DNA of 64,000 bases, taken from positions 223,396-287,395 of the forward strand of contig NZ_CAMLDC010000003.1 of NCBI RefSeq assembly GCF_946478805.1. Reading direction: 5' to 3'. Position numbers and translations under genes: made by a program. The notes under the pieces were generated by a model that was given only the letters and a program-made list of their open reading frames with translations, did no database searches and was not told the DNA's origin. This DNA comes from an uncultured Fluviicola sp. (GTDB lineage Bacteria > Bacteroidota > Bacteroidia > Flavobacteriales > Crocinitomicaceae). Each line of letters begins with the position of its first letter. Positions within the stretch are counted from its first letter, which is position 1. Shown here in pieces: positions 42,801 through 54,133 of this stretch.

Positions 42801-43548
42801 GATAGGCTAATAAATGTTCGTTACTTGAAAGTCTTTTCTCAATATAGTATTTTGCTTCCTGGCATGCTTCAAACAGGTGTTTTCCACGAGCCAGGTTCGA
42901 AGCTATAGCAGCTGAGAGGATACAACCGGAACCATGCTTCGGGGCAAGTTCAGGTGAATCTGATTTGGAAGGTATTTCTCTTGGAACTCCACCTTCAAAT
43001 AACAGATCAACACCCAAACGCACAGAACTGTGCCCTCCTTTTAATAGTACGTTTGTCAAACGGGCCAAATGAAATCCTGCTTCTATTTCATCTTCAACCT
43101 GAGCAAGGCGTTTTGCTTCATTCACATTAGGTGTGATCAGATCGATCATTCCCAACAAGCGATTTAGCGATTCGGTATCCCAACCCGGATGCAATTCAAA
43201 TCCGGATGAAGCAGCCAATACCGGATCCCAAACAATGGGAATCTTCGGAAATACTGATTTTATTGTTGTAATGACTTCCGATAATGAATCCAAATTCTCT
43301 ATAATTCCGATTTTTACTGCCGAAATTTCATACGACTGTAAAATCGGCATCAGTTGATCGATGATTGACTTCTTGTCAAACCAATTAACAGAAAGGAAAT
43401 TGGTCTCCGTTTGAATGGTGTTTGAAGTCAATATCCCCATTCCCAGACATGCGTGCTGCTCACAGGTTTTTACATCTGCAAGCACTCCTGCTCCACCCGT
43501 CGGGTCGAAACCCGCAATACTAAGAACTATGGGATGTTTGTACTTCAT
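42790..43548 (-). CDS. thiD: HMP/HMP-P kinase
   Basis: 252 residues of the ribokinase fold. It phosphorylates hydroxymethylpyrimidine twice. IAGFDPTGGAGVLADVKT near 11-28, WDPVLAASSGFELHPG near 105, TPNVNEAKRL near 141 and KHGSGCILSAAIA near 209-221 (the anion hole and catalytic Asp region, with Gly-Ser-Gly-Cys) are all present. The start overlaps the TenI-like gene by 29 bases. Confidence 0.95.
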   Translation of the reverse strand: MKYKHPIVLSIAGFDPTGGAGVLADVKTCEQHACLGMGILTSNTIQTETNFLSVNWFDKKSIIDQLMPILQSYEISAVKIGIIENLDSLSEVITTIKSVFPKIPIVWDPVLAASSGFELHPGWDTESLNRLLGMIDLITPNVNEAKRLAQVEDEIEAGFHLARLTNVLLKGGHSSVRLGVDLLFEGGVPREIPSKSDSPELAPKHGSGCILSAAIASNLARGKHLFEACQEAKYYIEKRLSSNEHLLAYHVD

Positions 43549-44118
43549 TTTTTATATTTTCAAAAACTTCAATTGGATTTTCCGAATTCCAGATTGCTCC
43601 TAGCACCGCTGCACCGTCAAATCCCATTCGAAATACTTGCTTTACATTGTCTGCCTGGATTCCACCCAGACCAATCAGTTTTGTTGCTTTATTCCGACGT
43701 TCCGCAAAATCAAATTTCACTGCTTTGTAATCCGGTTTCGAGATACTGTCAAAGACAGGACTTAAAAACGCATAGGAGAAATGATTTGGCAAATCGTTAA
43801 ATTCTTCCAAACTGTGGACCGAAGTGGAATAAATATATTCCGGACTCATTCCTTCCCAATTCCTTTTTTGCCATTCCTTTCGATCCCTTTCCGAATAATG
43901 AAAGCGCTTCAAATTCAAACTCAAACCTAATTCGTGGTGATGATTCAATACCAATCTTCCCCGGTATTCCGTCTCAATTTGAGTAACCAGTTCCGAAAGC
44001 TCCTTTTCACTTGAATCGTATTTCCGGATATGAAACAAATCCAAACCTGCCCGGAACAACTCATTTACAATTGTTGCCTCCTTAGGACTAAAACCAGGTT
44101 CGGAAATGGCAATCAGCA

Positions 44119-44119
<1 letters not shown>
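43520..44119 (-). CDS. TenI-like thiamine phosphate synthase paralogue
   Basis: 199 residues from the ATG at 44119, sharing a base with the thiC stop (TGATG). The ThiE/TenI fold is clear, but the diphosphate-binding segments are altered: FHYSERD instead of a VHLGQxD block, and SPVFDSISKPDY in place of the TxTKxxxxPLG loop. It lacks the complete ThiE motif, so it fits TenI (thiazole tautomerase) better than a second ThiE. The segment IGLGGIQADNVKQVFRMGFDGAAVLG near the C-terminus is retained (key GGI and GAAVLG). Confidence 0.82.
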
Positions 44120-45972
<1,853 letters not shown>

Positions 45973-45973
45973 T

Positions 45974-46155
45974 TATTCGATTTTAAGACATCAGGATTTC
46001 AGGATATCAGGACTGAAATCGTGTTCGTCATATTAATTTGTATTTAATGTTCGTTTAAATGCTCCTGTTTTTTTTTGGATGTTTCCAAGTTATTCGATTA
46101 TAATTTCTGCCGAAGCTCCATAAATAATCCAAGGATCTTAACATCCTGAAATCCA
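45974..46155. repeat. Inverted repeat arms in the thiS-thiC gap
   Basis: Arm 1 (about 45974-46017: TTTTAAGACATCAGGATTTC, AGGATATCAGGAC) and arm 2 (about 46132-46155: AAGGATCTTAACATCCTG, AAATCC) are complementary over GGATTTCAGGAT-like words, separated by about 115 bases. Similar words occur at 12168. It lies inside the operon, so it may form a structure that lowers or protects the downstream mRNA. Confidence 0.6.
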
Positions 46156-46156
46156 A

Positions 46157-46360
46157 TTACCCTCCTTGCGTAGCCTTAATAATCAACAACTCATCATTTT
46201 CACCGACCTTCGTTTCGATCCATGAATCTTTTGGGATCACTTGTCCGTTAACAGCCACAGCAATTCCTTTCGTATTTTCACCAATTTGGTCAAATACGAT
46301 TTGTTGCAGCATTTCCTGCGCTACTACTTCAACTTGCTTATTATTGATTGTAATTGTCAT
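46157..46360 (-). CDS. thiS: Sulfur carrier protein
   Basis: 67 residues from the ATG at 46360 (MTITINNKQVEVV). An ATG at 46372 four codons upstream is possible. Ubiquitin-like beta-grasp protein that ends in GG, the diglycine used for the thiocarboxylate; VNGQVIPKDSW near 36 is the conserved loop. First gene of the thi operon, 49 bases after the riboswitch aptamer. Confidence 0.92.
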   Translation of the reverse strand: MTITINNKQVEVVAQEMLQQIVFDQIGENTKGIAVAVNGQVIPKDSWIETKVGENDELLIIKATQGG

Positions 46361-46408
46361 TCCAATATGCATTAATTACTTTAGGAATGACCAAAAGAGA
46401 CCATCATC

Positions 46409-46486
46409 ACTTTTCCCTACGCTGGTATTAACCAAATCAGGTTCAAAGGGTATTTCTCAGTCCGCATGAACGGGCACCCCTAAAGT
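46409..46486 (-). promoter_or_regulatory. TPP riboswitch (THI box)
   Basis: On the minus strand the conserved parts read GGGGTGCCC, CTGAGAAATACCC, TTTGAACCTGATTTGG, and TAATACCAGCGTAGGGAAA, in the canonical order of the thi-box aptamer with the CTGAGA and GAACCTGA loops. Transcription start is expected at about 46485, so it occupies the leader of the thi operon. High TPP should repress it, by translation control of thiS or by early termination; no separate terminator is clear. Confidence 0.96.
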
Positions 46487-46490
46487 TTGG

Positions 46491-46498
46491 TAAAGATA
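46491..46498 (-). promoter_or_regulatory. Probable -7 element of thi operon
   Basis: Minus strand TATCTTTA, one mismatch to TAnnTTTG, sited 5 bases from the start of the THI box. Confidence 0.5.
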
Positions 46499-46550
46499 AG
46501 AGAGTTAATCGAGAAAAGGAAAAATGAAAAGTTAATTTTCGCAAGAGGAA

Positions 46551-47036
46551 TTATTCTACCAGGATAATATTTTGGTTTTTCGAACTTATTCTTCGAAGAA
46601 TTCCTTTGTATTCAAACTCACAAACAACATCAACTATAACATTCGGTCCCCATTTAGGTCCATTTTCTGCAAATCCTCTAACCATATCTCCGGGACCAAA
46701 ATATAATTTACTTAAGGTCTTACTCCAAAGTTCACCATTGTAAATAACATGTATTTTCTTTAGTTCTATTTTTTCCTGCAAATCTAAATGCTGCGAATTA
46801 TCCAATCCCACAGTACAATAAAGCGGTCTTCCATCTTCTTCGCAGATCGGCATAAAATCTCTACTCAAATTAACATGAAGATTTATTATATTGTTTCCAA
46901 GATTTACCGTTTCAGGAATGTTCTTTAGAATAGTTATAAATTCGGAACCAGATTTTGAATTTTTTTCATCTTTCCTGCAGGAAGATAAACCTACAAAGAT
47001 TAGGGTGACAATTAGCAGAGACTTAGTCATATTCAT
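46551..47036 (-). CDS. Small lipoprotein of unknown function
   Basis: 161 residues from the ATG at 47036 (the ATG two codons on is an alternative; the TTG five codons upstream is less likely). Lipoprotein signal ends at GLSSC. The mature part is beta-rich (NIPETVNLGNNIINLHVNLSRDF) with two Cys (PICEEDGRPLYC) that could pair. No family recognised. Convergent or divergent partners do not indicate a role; it stands alone between the thi operon and a TPR gene. Confidence 0.68.
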   Translation of the reverse strand: MNMTKSLLIVTLIFVGLSSCRKDEKNSKSGSEFITILKNIPETVNLGNNIINLHVNLSRDFMPICEEDGRPLYCTVGLDNSQHLDLQEKIELKKIHVIYNGELWSKTLSKLYFGPGDMVRGFAENGPKWGPNVIVDVVCEFEYKGILRRISSKNQNIILVE

Positions 47037-47098
47037 TGATTTGACTCTCAAAACGTTGGTAATACGCTTTTGTTGTTCAATCGGTTAGGACAACATGT

Positions 47099-48025
47099 TC
47101 ATTTTTCCTGAATCGCTTTCAAAACTTCTTCGTAATTGCTTAAATCTATTTTCTTACGGATTAGAAAAGGAAAGCAATTCGTCAGGATGTAATTCAGGAT
47201 ATCTACTCCTGTTTTCTTAGCAATCAGCCATTTTACGACGGGTGTCAGATTTTGGTGATCAAAGGAATACGGTTCCTCATCCGACCGGATTGCTTTCATG
47301 GTTTCGTACCACTTTTGAAAAGATTCCCGGAAAGCCGGAAAATCATCCTTGCCAGCCAAATGATTCAGTTGAATCACCCAAACAGTGGTTATTTTGAAAT
47401 CGTAGATTTTGAATTTCTGATTCAGCTTCCAATCCAAGGTTTTTTCGATCAATTCTTTTGCCGCATCGTAACCTTCCGAATAATATTTGCAATAAGCCAT
47501 CGTAGCGAAATGATACAAGGAGTCTTGGGGTAATTCTTCTTCAAGCTGATCGTATTCAAACAACTTTTTATAATACCGGTAGCCCTTTTCAGCAAACTCC
47601 TGGTTCTTGGTCGCCCTTTCGAAATAATAGAATGCAAGTTCCGACAAACCTCCTCTGCTCATTTCATGGATATCCTGTTTTTCCCATTCAAGAATCTCCT
47701 TCTGTTCCCTTTTGGCTTTTTTAATCTTTTTCTGAAGTTTCACCTTCTGTTTCAGTGCTTCTTCGTTATTCGCTTCCAACAACAAGGCTTTTTCGAGCAA
47801 TCCGATTGCTTCTTCACCGAAGCCGATGATATCATCATCCAATTCCGTCAGTTCGGCACAAGCCCAGGCATAATGCGCGGCACAAAGCAAGGTGTTCATA
47901 TCCGGATTCGGATTTTGCTCCAACCATTCACCAATCTTAGTGGACACCACGTAAGCTTGGGAAATTCCGCCAATCAATAGAAATTGTTGGATTTCGGTTG
48001 GAAGTGTCTTCTTTTCGAATTTCAT
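47099..48025 (-). CDS. Helical TPR-like cytoplasmic protein
   Basis: 308 residues without a signal peptide. Helical throughout with loose TPR spacing (ALLLEANNEEALKQKVKLQKKIKKAKR near 83; LSELAFYYFERATKNQEFAEKGYRYYKKLFEYD near 127, quoted as key A-YYF-A and Y-YYKKLF). Starts one base after the big TPR gene, so it should be co-transcribed. No enzymatic motif is visible. Confidence 0.68.
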   Translation of the reverse strand: MKFEKKTLPTEIQQFLLIGGISQAYVVSTKIGEWLEQNPNPDMNTLLCAAHYAWACAELTELDDDIIGFGEEAIGLLEKALLLEANNEEALKQKVKLQKKIKKAKREQKEILEWEKQDIHEMSRGGLSELAFYYFERATKNQEFAEKGYRYYKKLFEYDQLEEELPQDSLYHFATMAYCKYYSEGYDAAKELIEKTLDWKLNQKFKIYDFKITTVWVIQLNHLAGKDDFPAFRESFQKWYETMKAIRSDEEPYSFDHQNLTPVVKWLIAKKTGVDILNYILTNCFPFLIRKKIDLSNYEEVLKAIQEK

Positions 48026-48026
48026 A

Positions 48027-49808
48027 TCATTTACATTCTTTCAGATAGATCATTTCAACAGGATAACCCATTCGATTCGCCTGCTTAAAACCTTCGCAAG
48101 CCAATGATCTACCTAGTTGACGATCTACATAGGCTTCCAGATAAATTGCAAAATAGTCTGACGGATTGATTCGTATTGCAGTTTGCAAATAGTCGAGTGC
48201 CTGATTGAAATAAGGGGATTCCTTCACAATTCTGGAAGAGAGGTTCCAATGTACTTCAGCCAAATCGATCAATGTCTTTATCTGAAATTTATTCCTGTAA
48301 ATGGAAATCGATTTTACCTTGGCAATCAACGAAAGGGCGATGTAATCTTTGCAAATGGACCAATCGGGCGATAAGTCGGCTGCAATCTTGAAAGCCTTTC
48401 CAGCCTCATCATACCGACCTTTATCCATCAACAGGATTCCTCTCATGAATTGGGCATCAGCAACATTGTATTCCTTCATATTCGGTTGGTGCTGGATAGA
48501 AAGATCAATACAGGTCAATGCCGAATCTGTTTTCTCCAGGTTGAAGTAACAGAACGACAAAGAAATATATGTCGACGATTTAAACGCATTGATAACCGTT
48601 GCCAGTGAATCCTTTGCAGCCATTGACGAGAAATTAGGACTTTTCAATAGCTCCGCGGAAACTTCATCGATATGAATCAGGCTCTTTTGATAATCCGAGA
48701 TCGCTTCCCAGTTCTTCAATTGACTCAAGTAGGCATTTCCCCTAAAGGAATAAATCATATACTCATTGGGGAATTTCGAAATTCCCCGGTTGTAAAGGTC
48801 AATTGCTTCTTGTGGTTTTCCCAGGTTGAATTCTGCGATTCCCCGCTGATAGAAATAACTGGACCGCAAACTGTCGCAAATATCTTGCTCATGATTCAAT
48901 AAATACGTATAAAATTCCTTGTCGAACAACTCTTCCTGTTGGATCAACCGGATAGACTTTGAAATCTCCCTGCAAAAATCATCCATGCGCTCTTGCTTGT
49001 AATAAGCCTCCGCCAAGTAATAATATACATGATAATTTTCCGGTTCCAGACGAATGACCCGCTGATAATCCTGAATCGCTAGAGGAAAGTCATTCATTAG
49101 CATATAAACTTCCCCTCTTGTCAGCAAGGATTTCGTGCTGATGGAATCGATTTCAATGGCTTTGTTAACTGAACCGAGGGCACTAGGGTAATCATTTTCA
49201 TTGGAATAGATTTGCGCCAGGTAATTGTAGACATTCAAATTCTTCGGATCAATTTCCCCTGCCTTCAAAAAATCCCTTTTTGCTGAAAAATAGTTCCCTT
49301 TCTGCAGGAAATAATCTGCACGCACCATGTAAGCGGCAATCTCATTCGGATCATTCAAAATCGCTTTGGACAAATCATTCAATCCTCCTATCTCATTGCC
49401 TTCGTATAATCTGAGTTTCCCCCGAAGCAAATACAGGATCGCCTCTTTCGGATTGATGCTCAACCCTTTTTCGAGCGTCTGATAGGCTGCGCTCAGGTTT
49501 TTATCGCTGGCGTACACATCTGCAATGTAGAAGTAGCATTTCGCGCATTCCGGGTTTACAACAAGTGCTTTTTCATAATAGAATTTCGTTTCCTTGAAAT
49601 TCAGAAGTTGTAAATTCAAAGCACCCAACGAACGCAAAATGGTTTCATTCTTCGGATATTTCTTCAATTCCACTTCAAAGAAGGTAATACCGCCTTTTTG
49701 TTCATTTCTTGCTACAACCGAATCATAGACATGATCGTAATAGGTCTCATTCTGGGCGAATACCATTCCAAACGAGCAGGTTAAAAAGAGGAGCAGTAAT
49801 TGTTTCAT
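48027..49808 (-). CDS. Secreted TPR protein
   Basis: 593 residues with a signal peptide (MKQLLLLFLTCSFGMVFAQ). At least ten TPR units are visible from about residue 45 to 540, with typical NPECAKCYFYIADVYA, INPKEAILYLLRGKLRLYEG and ISKFPNEYMIYSFRGNAYLS patterns. Periplasmic; probably a scaffold. Paired with the 308-residue protein. A perfect 12-bp inverted repeat lies directly upstream of the ATG. Confidence 0.85.
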   Translation of the reverse strand: MKQLLLLFLTCSFGMVFAQNETYYDHVYDSVVARNEQKGGITFFEVELKKYPKNETILRSLGALNLQLLNFKETKFYYEKALVVNPECAKCYFYIADVYASDKNLSAAYQTLEKGLSINPKEAILYLLRGKLRLYEGNEIGGLNDLSKAILNDPNEIAAYMVRADYFLQKGNYFSAKRDFLKAGEIDPKNLNVYNYLAQIYSNENDYPSALGSVNKAIEIDSISTKSLLTRGEVYMLMNDFPLAIQDYQRVIRLEPENYHVYYYLAEAYYKQERMDDFCREISKSIRLIQQEELFDKEFYTYLLNHEQDICDSLRSSYFYQRGIAEFNLGKPQEAIDLYNRGISKFPNEYMIYSFRGNAYLSQLKNWEAISDYQKSLIHIDEVSAELLKSPNFSSMAAKDSLATVINAFKSSTYISLSFCYFNLEKTDSALTCIDLSIQHQPNMKEYNVADAQFMRGILLMDKGRYDEAGKAFKIAADLSPDWSICKDYIALSLIAKVKSISIYRNKFQIKTLIDLAEVHWNLSSRIVKESPYFNQALDYLQTAIRINPSDYFAIYLEAYVDRQLGRSLACEGFKQANRMGYPVEMIYLKECK

Positions 49809-49809
49809 T

Positions 49810-49842
49810 GAAGCGAATTTACGCCTTTTTTAAATTCGCTTC
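49810..49842. repeat. Perfect inverted repeat before the TPR start
   Basis: GAAGCGAATTTA and TAAATTCGCTTC with nine bases between, beginning one base after the ATG on the minus-strand side. As RNA it would hide the ribosome site. It contains TAAATTCG, one mismatch from a -7 element, so it may instead be a promoter. Confidence 0.7.
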
Positions 49843-49910
49843 TCACACTATCGGTTAAACTGATTTTATTGGGGAATTGAGGATATGAAACGGATTAAAG
49901 CAGAAACTGT

Positions 49911-50579
49911 TTAATTCAATTTGTTCTTTCTCAAAAACTTGAACGTAAAGTACAGCATGGTGAGGAACAATCCCATAAAAACAGTTACGCCCCAGGTTCT
50001 CAGATGATCTGTTGGATTGATGATCCTATCGCCAACATCTCCCATCAATTTGGTCGGATGATGCAAAATGTCCCAACTATTCCAGCGCAGGTATCTTCCG
50101 ATGTAGATTCCAAAACTACTCACAAACAAAAGCAAGACCGACAATGCCGCAATGACTCTTTTCGATAGGAACTGCTCCATCAACTCTTCGAGGTTCCACA
50201 AACTCAGGAAACCATAAAGTAAACCTGTCCAGGCAAAGGATAAAATCAATACCAGGTCAAACCAAATCGGCATAGAAGAATTGTAGCTCAAATGAAACAA
50301 ATCCGTCAGAATATACGAAGTATTCGGAAAGAACAGCAACCAGATTCCAAGCATTCCAAAAACAGCCAATCGGCTTTTCTGCAGATTCGGACTCATGGTC
50401 AGAATGACGGTGAACAACCAGGGAACAAAAGCCAGGAACAAGTTCCAGTTCAAAAAGAGAAAATGGCGGGTTCCTGAAAGTTCCATCCGAAGAAGGGAAA
50501 GCGCAAAACAGAAAACGGATAAAATTCCCATGAACAGGGAAATTTGAAATTGGTTGGTTTTGATCAATTGTTTGTACAT
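49911..50579 (-). CDS. DUF1361 membrane protein
   Basis: 222 residues with six predicted membrane helices from residue 12 to 215. The DUF1361 blocks WNLFLAFVPWLF, WLLFFPNTSYILTDLFHL and YIGRYLRWNSWDILHHP are plain. Function unknown. Overlaps the 3' end of dgkA by about 16 bases, so it is coupled to it; a role in lipid or envelope metabolism is a guess from context. Confidence 0.93.
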   Translation of the reverse strand: MYKQLIKTNQFQISLFMGILSVFCFALSLLRMELSGTRHFLFLNWNLFLAFVPWLFTVILTMSPNLQKSRLAVFGMLGIWLLFFPNTSYILTDLFHLSYNSSMPIWFDLVLILSFAWTGLLYGFLSLWNLEELMEQFLSKRVIAALSVLLLFVSSFGIYIGRYLRWNSWDILHHPTKLMGDVGDRIINPTDHLRTWGVTVFMGLFLTMLYFTFKFLRKNKLN

Positions 50580-50953
50580 AAGAAGATGATTTTAGGTAAG
50601 AAAAGAATGATTCCGGTAATTAAAGCAGAAAGTGCACTCATCAGTACAGCTGCTGCTGCTAAATCCTTTACTTTTTTGATTTGCGGATGTTTCTCCGAAG
50701 ATGCAAAGTCGGCCAGTGCTTCCAGTGAAGTATTAAAGAGTTCACAAATAAAGACCAAGCTCATAGCGACCACCAAAGCGATCCATTCGTTGAGGGAAAT
50801 TTTCAAAATAAAACCAAGAACAATTGCAACAAGTGCTCCGATAGTATGAATTCGCGCATTGTGCTCTTCCTTGAAAAGAGTCTTCAGTCCCTCCAAAGCA
50901 TATTTAAAGCTCTTCAGCCGTTCGGAAAAGGAAAAGGGTTTGGGTGATTTCAT
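50564..50953 (-). CDS. dgkA: Diacylglycerol/undecaprenol kinase
   Basis: 129 residues from the ATG at 50953; a TTG at 50986 is rejected. Three membrane helices (about 45-65, 68-88, 108-128) and the conserved catalytic block CELFNTSLEALADF near 82-95. This class phosphorylates diacylglycerol or undecaprenol to recycle lipid carriers. Small integral membrane protein that works as a trimer in E. coli. Coupled to DUF1361. Confidence 0.92.
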   Translation of the reverse strand: MKSPKPFSFSERLKSFKYALEGLKTLFKEEHNARIHTIGALVAIVLGFILKISLNEWIALVVAMSLVFICELFNTSLEALADFASSEKHPQIKKVKDLAAAAVLMSALSALITGIILFLPKIIFLCTNN

Positions 50954-51012
50954 GTTTTTGCGTTTAGCTTTTTCAAGAACGTACAAACCCGGGAATATTG
51001 TTCAATTAGGAT

Positions 51013-51429
51013 TTATTGGGAAATTAAAATGCTACTCAACCGCCGCAATTCAAATCCTCTGGCACCATTTTCATAGAACCGGAATTTTTGACGGATTTCC
51101 AATGTATCTTCCGTATAATCAATTTGAACCGTAGAGTCATCCAATATACTCCACTTACTCGGAAATAACACATGCTCATAAAGCTCGTCGTCACCTGCAT
51201 AATCAATTTGTGAATGAACCACAAGCTCTCCTGCTTTTTTGAATACAAATCCATCGTATTGGCGTGGTTCTCGTTTTGTCTTGGTCCAAATTCTAATAGG
51301 TCCTTTATTAAATGAGCCTGCAGTATGATAAACCCAAACACCTATGATTTCTTCAGAAATTTTGTTTTTTTTTGGCTGGTTCACTGACAGAATCAAAAAG
51401 GAGAGCAAAAGAAGGAAGGTGATTTTCAT
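51013..51429 (-). CDS. Small secreted or membrane-attached protein, unknown
   Basis: 138 residues with a strongly hydrophobic N-terminus (KITFLLLLSFLILSV) but no obvious cleavage site or lipobox. The remainder reads as a small beta-barrel-like domain (EIIGVWVYHTAG at its start, a G-x-W turn seen in lipocalin-like proteins). No family recognised. It lies after pnp in the same direction, but the pnp terminator separates them. Confidence 0.62.
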   Translation of the reverse strand: MKITFLLLLSFLILSVNQPKKNKISEEIIGVWVYHTAGSFNKGPIRIWTKTKREPRQYDGFVFKKAGELVVHSQIDYAGDDELYEHVLFPSKWSILDDSTVQIDYTEDTLEIRQKFRFYENGARGFELRRLSSILISQ

Positions 51430-51443
51430 AAATACTAAAATAC

Positions 51444-51475
51444 AAAAAGCCCCGACATTAACTATCGGGGCTTTT
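51444..51475 (-). terminator. pnp terminator
   Basis: AAAAGCCCCGA/TCGGGGCTTTT, a perfect 11-bp stem with a nine-base loop and T-runs on both sides. It ends pnp just before the small secreted protein gene. Confidence 0.92.
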
Positions 51476-51489
51476 CTATATTGTTTAAA

Positions 51490-53637
51490 TTACTCAGCTT
51501 TTGGAGCTTCAGCAGCTTTCTCTGGTCTTGGCAATAAAACTTTACGGGACAATTTCCATTTTTTCGTTTTTGGATCTTTACCAACAACTTTGAATTTCAA
51601 TACGTCTCCTTCTTTTACAACGTCTTCCATCTTAGCCACTTTCTCCCAAGAGAACTCGGAAATGTGGATCAATCCGTCAGTTCCGGGAAGAATCTCTACG
51701 AATACCCCGAAATCTTTGATCGCTTTCACTTTTCCTTCGTATTCGCCACCCTCATCAACTACAGGAGGGAATGCGATCATTCGGATACGTGAATTTGCAG
51801 CATCCATATCTTCTGCATTGTTCGACATGATCTGAACACGACCTTCACCCGTTTCCAATTCTTCAATTGTAATGGTTGTTTTCGTGTCTTTTTGAATTCC
51901 CTGGATGATTTTCCCTCCAGGTCCGATGATTGCTCCAATCATATCGTTAGGCACATTGAATGCTTCGATACGAGGAGTTTGCGGTTTGAAATCCGGGTTT
52001 GGAGCTGCAATTGTTTCAATGATCTTGTTCAAGATATGTAAACGTCCTGCACGAGCCTGATCCAATGCCTGGATCAATACTTCGTATGGTAAACCGTCTA
52101 CTTTGATATCCATCTGACAAGCAGTGATCCCTTTGGAAGTTCCTGTTACTTTAAAGTCCATATCTCCCAAGTGATCTTCATCTCCTAAGATATCAGACAA
52201 TACAGCAAATTTACCTTCGTCAGCAACCAATCCCATTGCAATACCGGAAACCGGTGCTTTGATCTGAACACCACCGTCCATCAATGCCAATGTTCCTGCA
52301 CAAACTGTTGCCATAGAAGACGAACCGTTTGATTCCAGGATATCCGATACCAAACGAATCGTGTATGCGTTATCTTCAGGAAGAACAGGTTTCAATGCGC
52401 GCAATGCCAGGTTACCATGTCCGATCTCACGACGGGAAGTACCACGTAATGGTTTTGCTTCACCTGTTGAGAATGGAGGGAAATTGTAATGCAACAAGAA
52501 TTTCTCTGTTCCGTGAAACGTAACTCCGTCGATCAATTGCTCGTCCATTTTACCTCCAAGGGTCAATGTTGTCAATGATTGAGTTTCTCCACGTGTAAAT
52601 ACTGCTGATCCGTGAACCATTGGTAAATAATCTACCTCTGCCCAAATCGGACGAATCTCGTCGAATTTACGACCATCCAGACGTTTTTGTTCGTTCAACA
52701 TCACCCAACGAACTGCTTTCTTTTTCACTTCAGAGAAGTAAACAGAAATAAATCCGCTAACCTCAGCCAATTCTTCTTCCGAGAAAGCAGCTTTCACTTC
52801 GGTTTTGATTGCGTCGAACAACTCTGTACGTTTCGCTTTATTAGCAAGCCCTTGACGAGCAACTTCTTTACATTTGTCCATCGCCAATTCGTACACTTTC
52901 GCTTTCACTTCCTCGCTATGAGTTTCGTGAGAGTAAACGCGTTTCGGATTAGCTGTCGGGATCATTGCTCCAAGATCCAATTGGAATTGACATTGCTCCT
53001 TGATTGCAGCATGTGCAATCTTGATCGCTTCAACCATTTCCAACTCGGAGATTTCTTTGAACTCTCCTTCAATCATGTTCACATCTTTCATCGTACCGGC
53101 AACCATCATATCGATATCTGCCGATTTCATTTCTTCCATTGTAGGATTAAGGACCCACTCCCCATTAATACGACCAACACGTACTTCAGACATTGGTCCG
53201 TTGAATGGGATATCAGAAACTGCAATCGCTGCAGAAGCTGCCAAACCGCATAATGCATCCGGGTTGTTCACCCCGTCGTAAGCCAACAATTGAATCATCA
53301 ATTGTACTTCCGCGTGATAATCATCCGGGAATAATGGACGTAATGCACGATCCACCAAACGCATCACCAGGATCTCGCTTTCAGACGGACGAGCTTCTCT
53401 ACGGAAGAATCCACCCGGAAAACGCCCGGCTGCTGCGTATTTTTCACGGTAATCTACCGTTAATGGAAGGAAATCTACTCCTTCTTTTGCCTCTGGTGCA
53501 GCAACTACTGTCGCCAATAACACCGTGTTGCCCATTTGTAACACTACTGAACCGTCGGCTTGTTTCGCCAATTTCCCGGTCTCGATGGAAATTTCTTTCC
53601 CTCCAGTAACGATGGACTTTTTGATTCCTATATTCAT
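51490..53637 (-). CDS. pnp: Polyribonucleotide nucleotidyltransferase
   Basis: 715 residues, full length. Two RNase PH domains, first at about 10-230 and second at about 315-550, then KH ([20 protein letters not shown] near 575) and S1 ([21 protein letters not shown] near 645). It degrades RNA from the 3' end by phosphorolysis. Catalytic-domain blocks [14 protein letters not shown] and [13 protein letters not shown] are intact. A short leader holds the GACGCG palindrome. Confidence 0.98.
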   Translation of the reverse strand: MNIGIKKSIVTGGKEISIETGKLAKQADGSVVLQMGNTVLLATVVAAPEAKEGVDFLPLTVDYREKYAAAGRFPGGFFRREARPSESEILVMRLVDRALRPLFPDDYHAEVQLMIQLLAYDGVNNPDALCGLAASAAIAVSDIPFNGPMSEVRVGRINGEWVLNPTMEEMKSADIDMMVAGTMKDVNMIEGEFKEISELEMVEAIKIAHAAIKEQCQFQLDLGAMIPTANPKRVYSHETHSEEVKAKVYELAMDKCKEVARQGLANKAKRTELFDAIKTEVKAAFSEEELAEVSGFISVYFSEVKKKAVRWVMLNEQKRLDGRKFDEIRPIWAEVDYLPMVHGSAVFTRGETQSLTTLTLGGKMDEQLIDGVTFHGTEKFLLHYNFPPFSTGEAKPLRGTSRREIGHGNLALRALKPVLPEDNAYTIRLVSDILESNGSSSMATVCAGTLALMDGGVQIKAPVSGIAMGLVADEGKFAVLSDILGDEDHLGDMDFKVTGTSKGITACQMDIKVDGLPYEVLIQALDQARAGRLHILNKIIETIAAPNPDFKPQTPRIEAFNVPNDMIGAIIGPGGKIIQGIQKDTKTTITIEELETGEGRVQIMSNNAEDMDAANSRIRMIAFPPVVDEGGEYEGKVKAIKDFGVFVEILPGTDGLIHISEFSWEKVAKMEDVVKEGDVLKFKVVGKDPKTKKWKLSRKVLLPRPEKAAEAPKAE

Positions 53638-53661
53638 ATTTATTTTTTACAAATTTTGTAC

Positions 53662-53681
53662 AGACGCGATGCATCGCGTCT
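53662..53681. repeat. Perfect GACGCGATGCATCGCGTC palindrome
   Basis: AGACGCGATGCATCGCGTCT is fully self-complementary over 20 bases and lies in the leader of pnp. A degraded relative is found in the loop of the terminator at 17843-17882. No open reading frame or IS end is nearby. Confidence 0.85.
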
Positions 53682-53712
53682 CTGCCATTTTTCGTCCCAC
53701 GGACGATTTAAC

Positions 53713-53756
53713 CAAAAAAGGGGACACCGGAATAATCCGACAAGCCCCCCTTTTAA
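53713..53756 (-). terminator. rpsO terminator
   Basis: On the minus strand AAAAGGGG, a variable part with CGG/CCG pairing, CCCC and then TTTTTT. It sits between rpsO and pnp, both on the minus strand. Confidence 0.75.
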
Positions 53757-53794
53757 TATTTTTCCAATGAGATACATCCCATTGAATTTTCGAA

Positions 53795-54064
53795 TTAACG
53801 ACGTAAACCTAATTCTTTGATCAACGCACGGTATTTCTCGATATCCTTTTTCTTAAGGTAATCCAACATACTGCGACGTTTACCAACTAACAACTGCAAA
53901 GATCTTTGTGTTCCATAATCTTTACGGTTCTTTTTCAAATGCTCCGTTAAGTGAGCAATACGAAATGTGAACAAAGCAACTTGTCCTTCTGTTGAACCTG
54001 TGTTTGTTGCTGAACCTCCGTGTTTAGCGAAGATTTCTTCTTTAACTTTTGAATCTAAATACAT
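53795..54064 (-). CDS. rpsO: 30S ribosomal protein S15
   Basis: 89 residues, exactly the usual length. Conserved blocks GSTEGQVALFTFRIAHLTEHLKKNRKDYGTQRSL (key residues Q-V-A-L-F, H-L, K-D) and LVGKRRSMLDYLKKKDIEKY near 57-76. It binds 16S rRNA early in assembly. Upstream of pnp, the same order as in many bacteria. Consensus promoter with a leader of about 50 bases, long enough for autogenous control. Confidence 0.98.
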   Translation of the reverse strand: MYLDSKVKEEIFAKHGGSATNTGSTEGQVALFTFRIAHLTEHLKKNRKDYGTQRSLQLLVGKRRSMLDYLKKKDIEKYRALIKELGLRR

Positions 54065-54119
54065 GCCAATATTACTTGAATGATTATTATGTAGAATCCC
54101 AACTCTTGGAATTACGGTG

Positions 54120-54127
54120 CAAATATA
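54120..54127 (-). promoter_or_regulatory. -7 element of rpsO promoter
   Basis: Minus strand TATATTTG, a perfect match. TTC rather than TTG lies 19 bases further upstream, in the heptamer repeat. Confidence 0.7.
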
Positions 54128-54133
54128 GCAACT

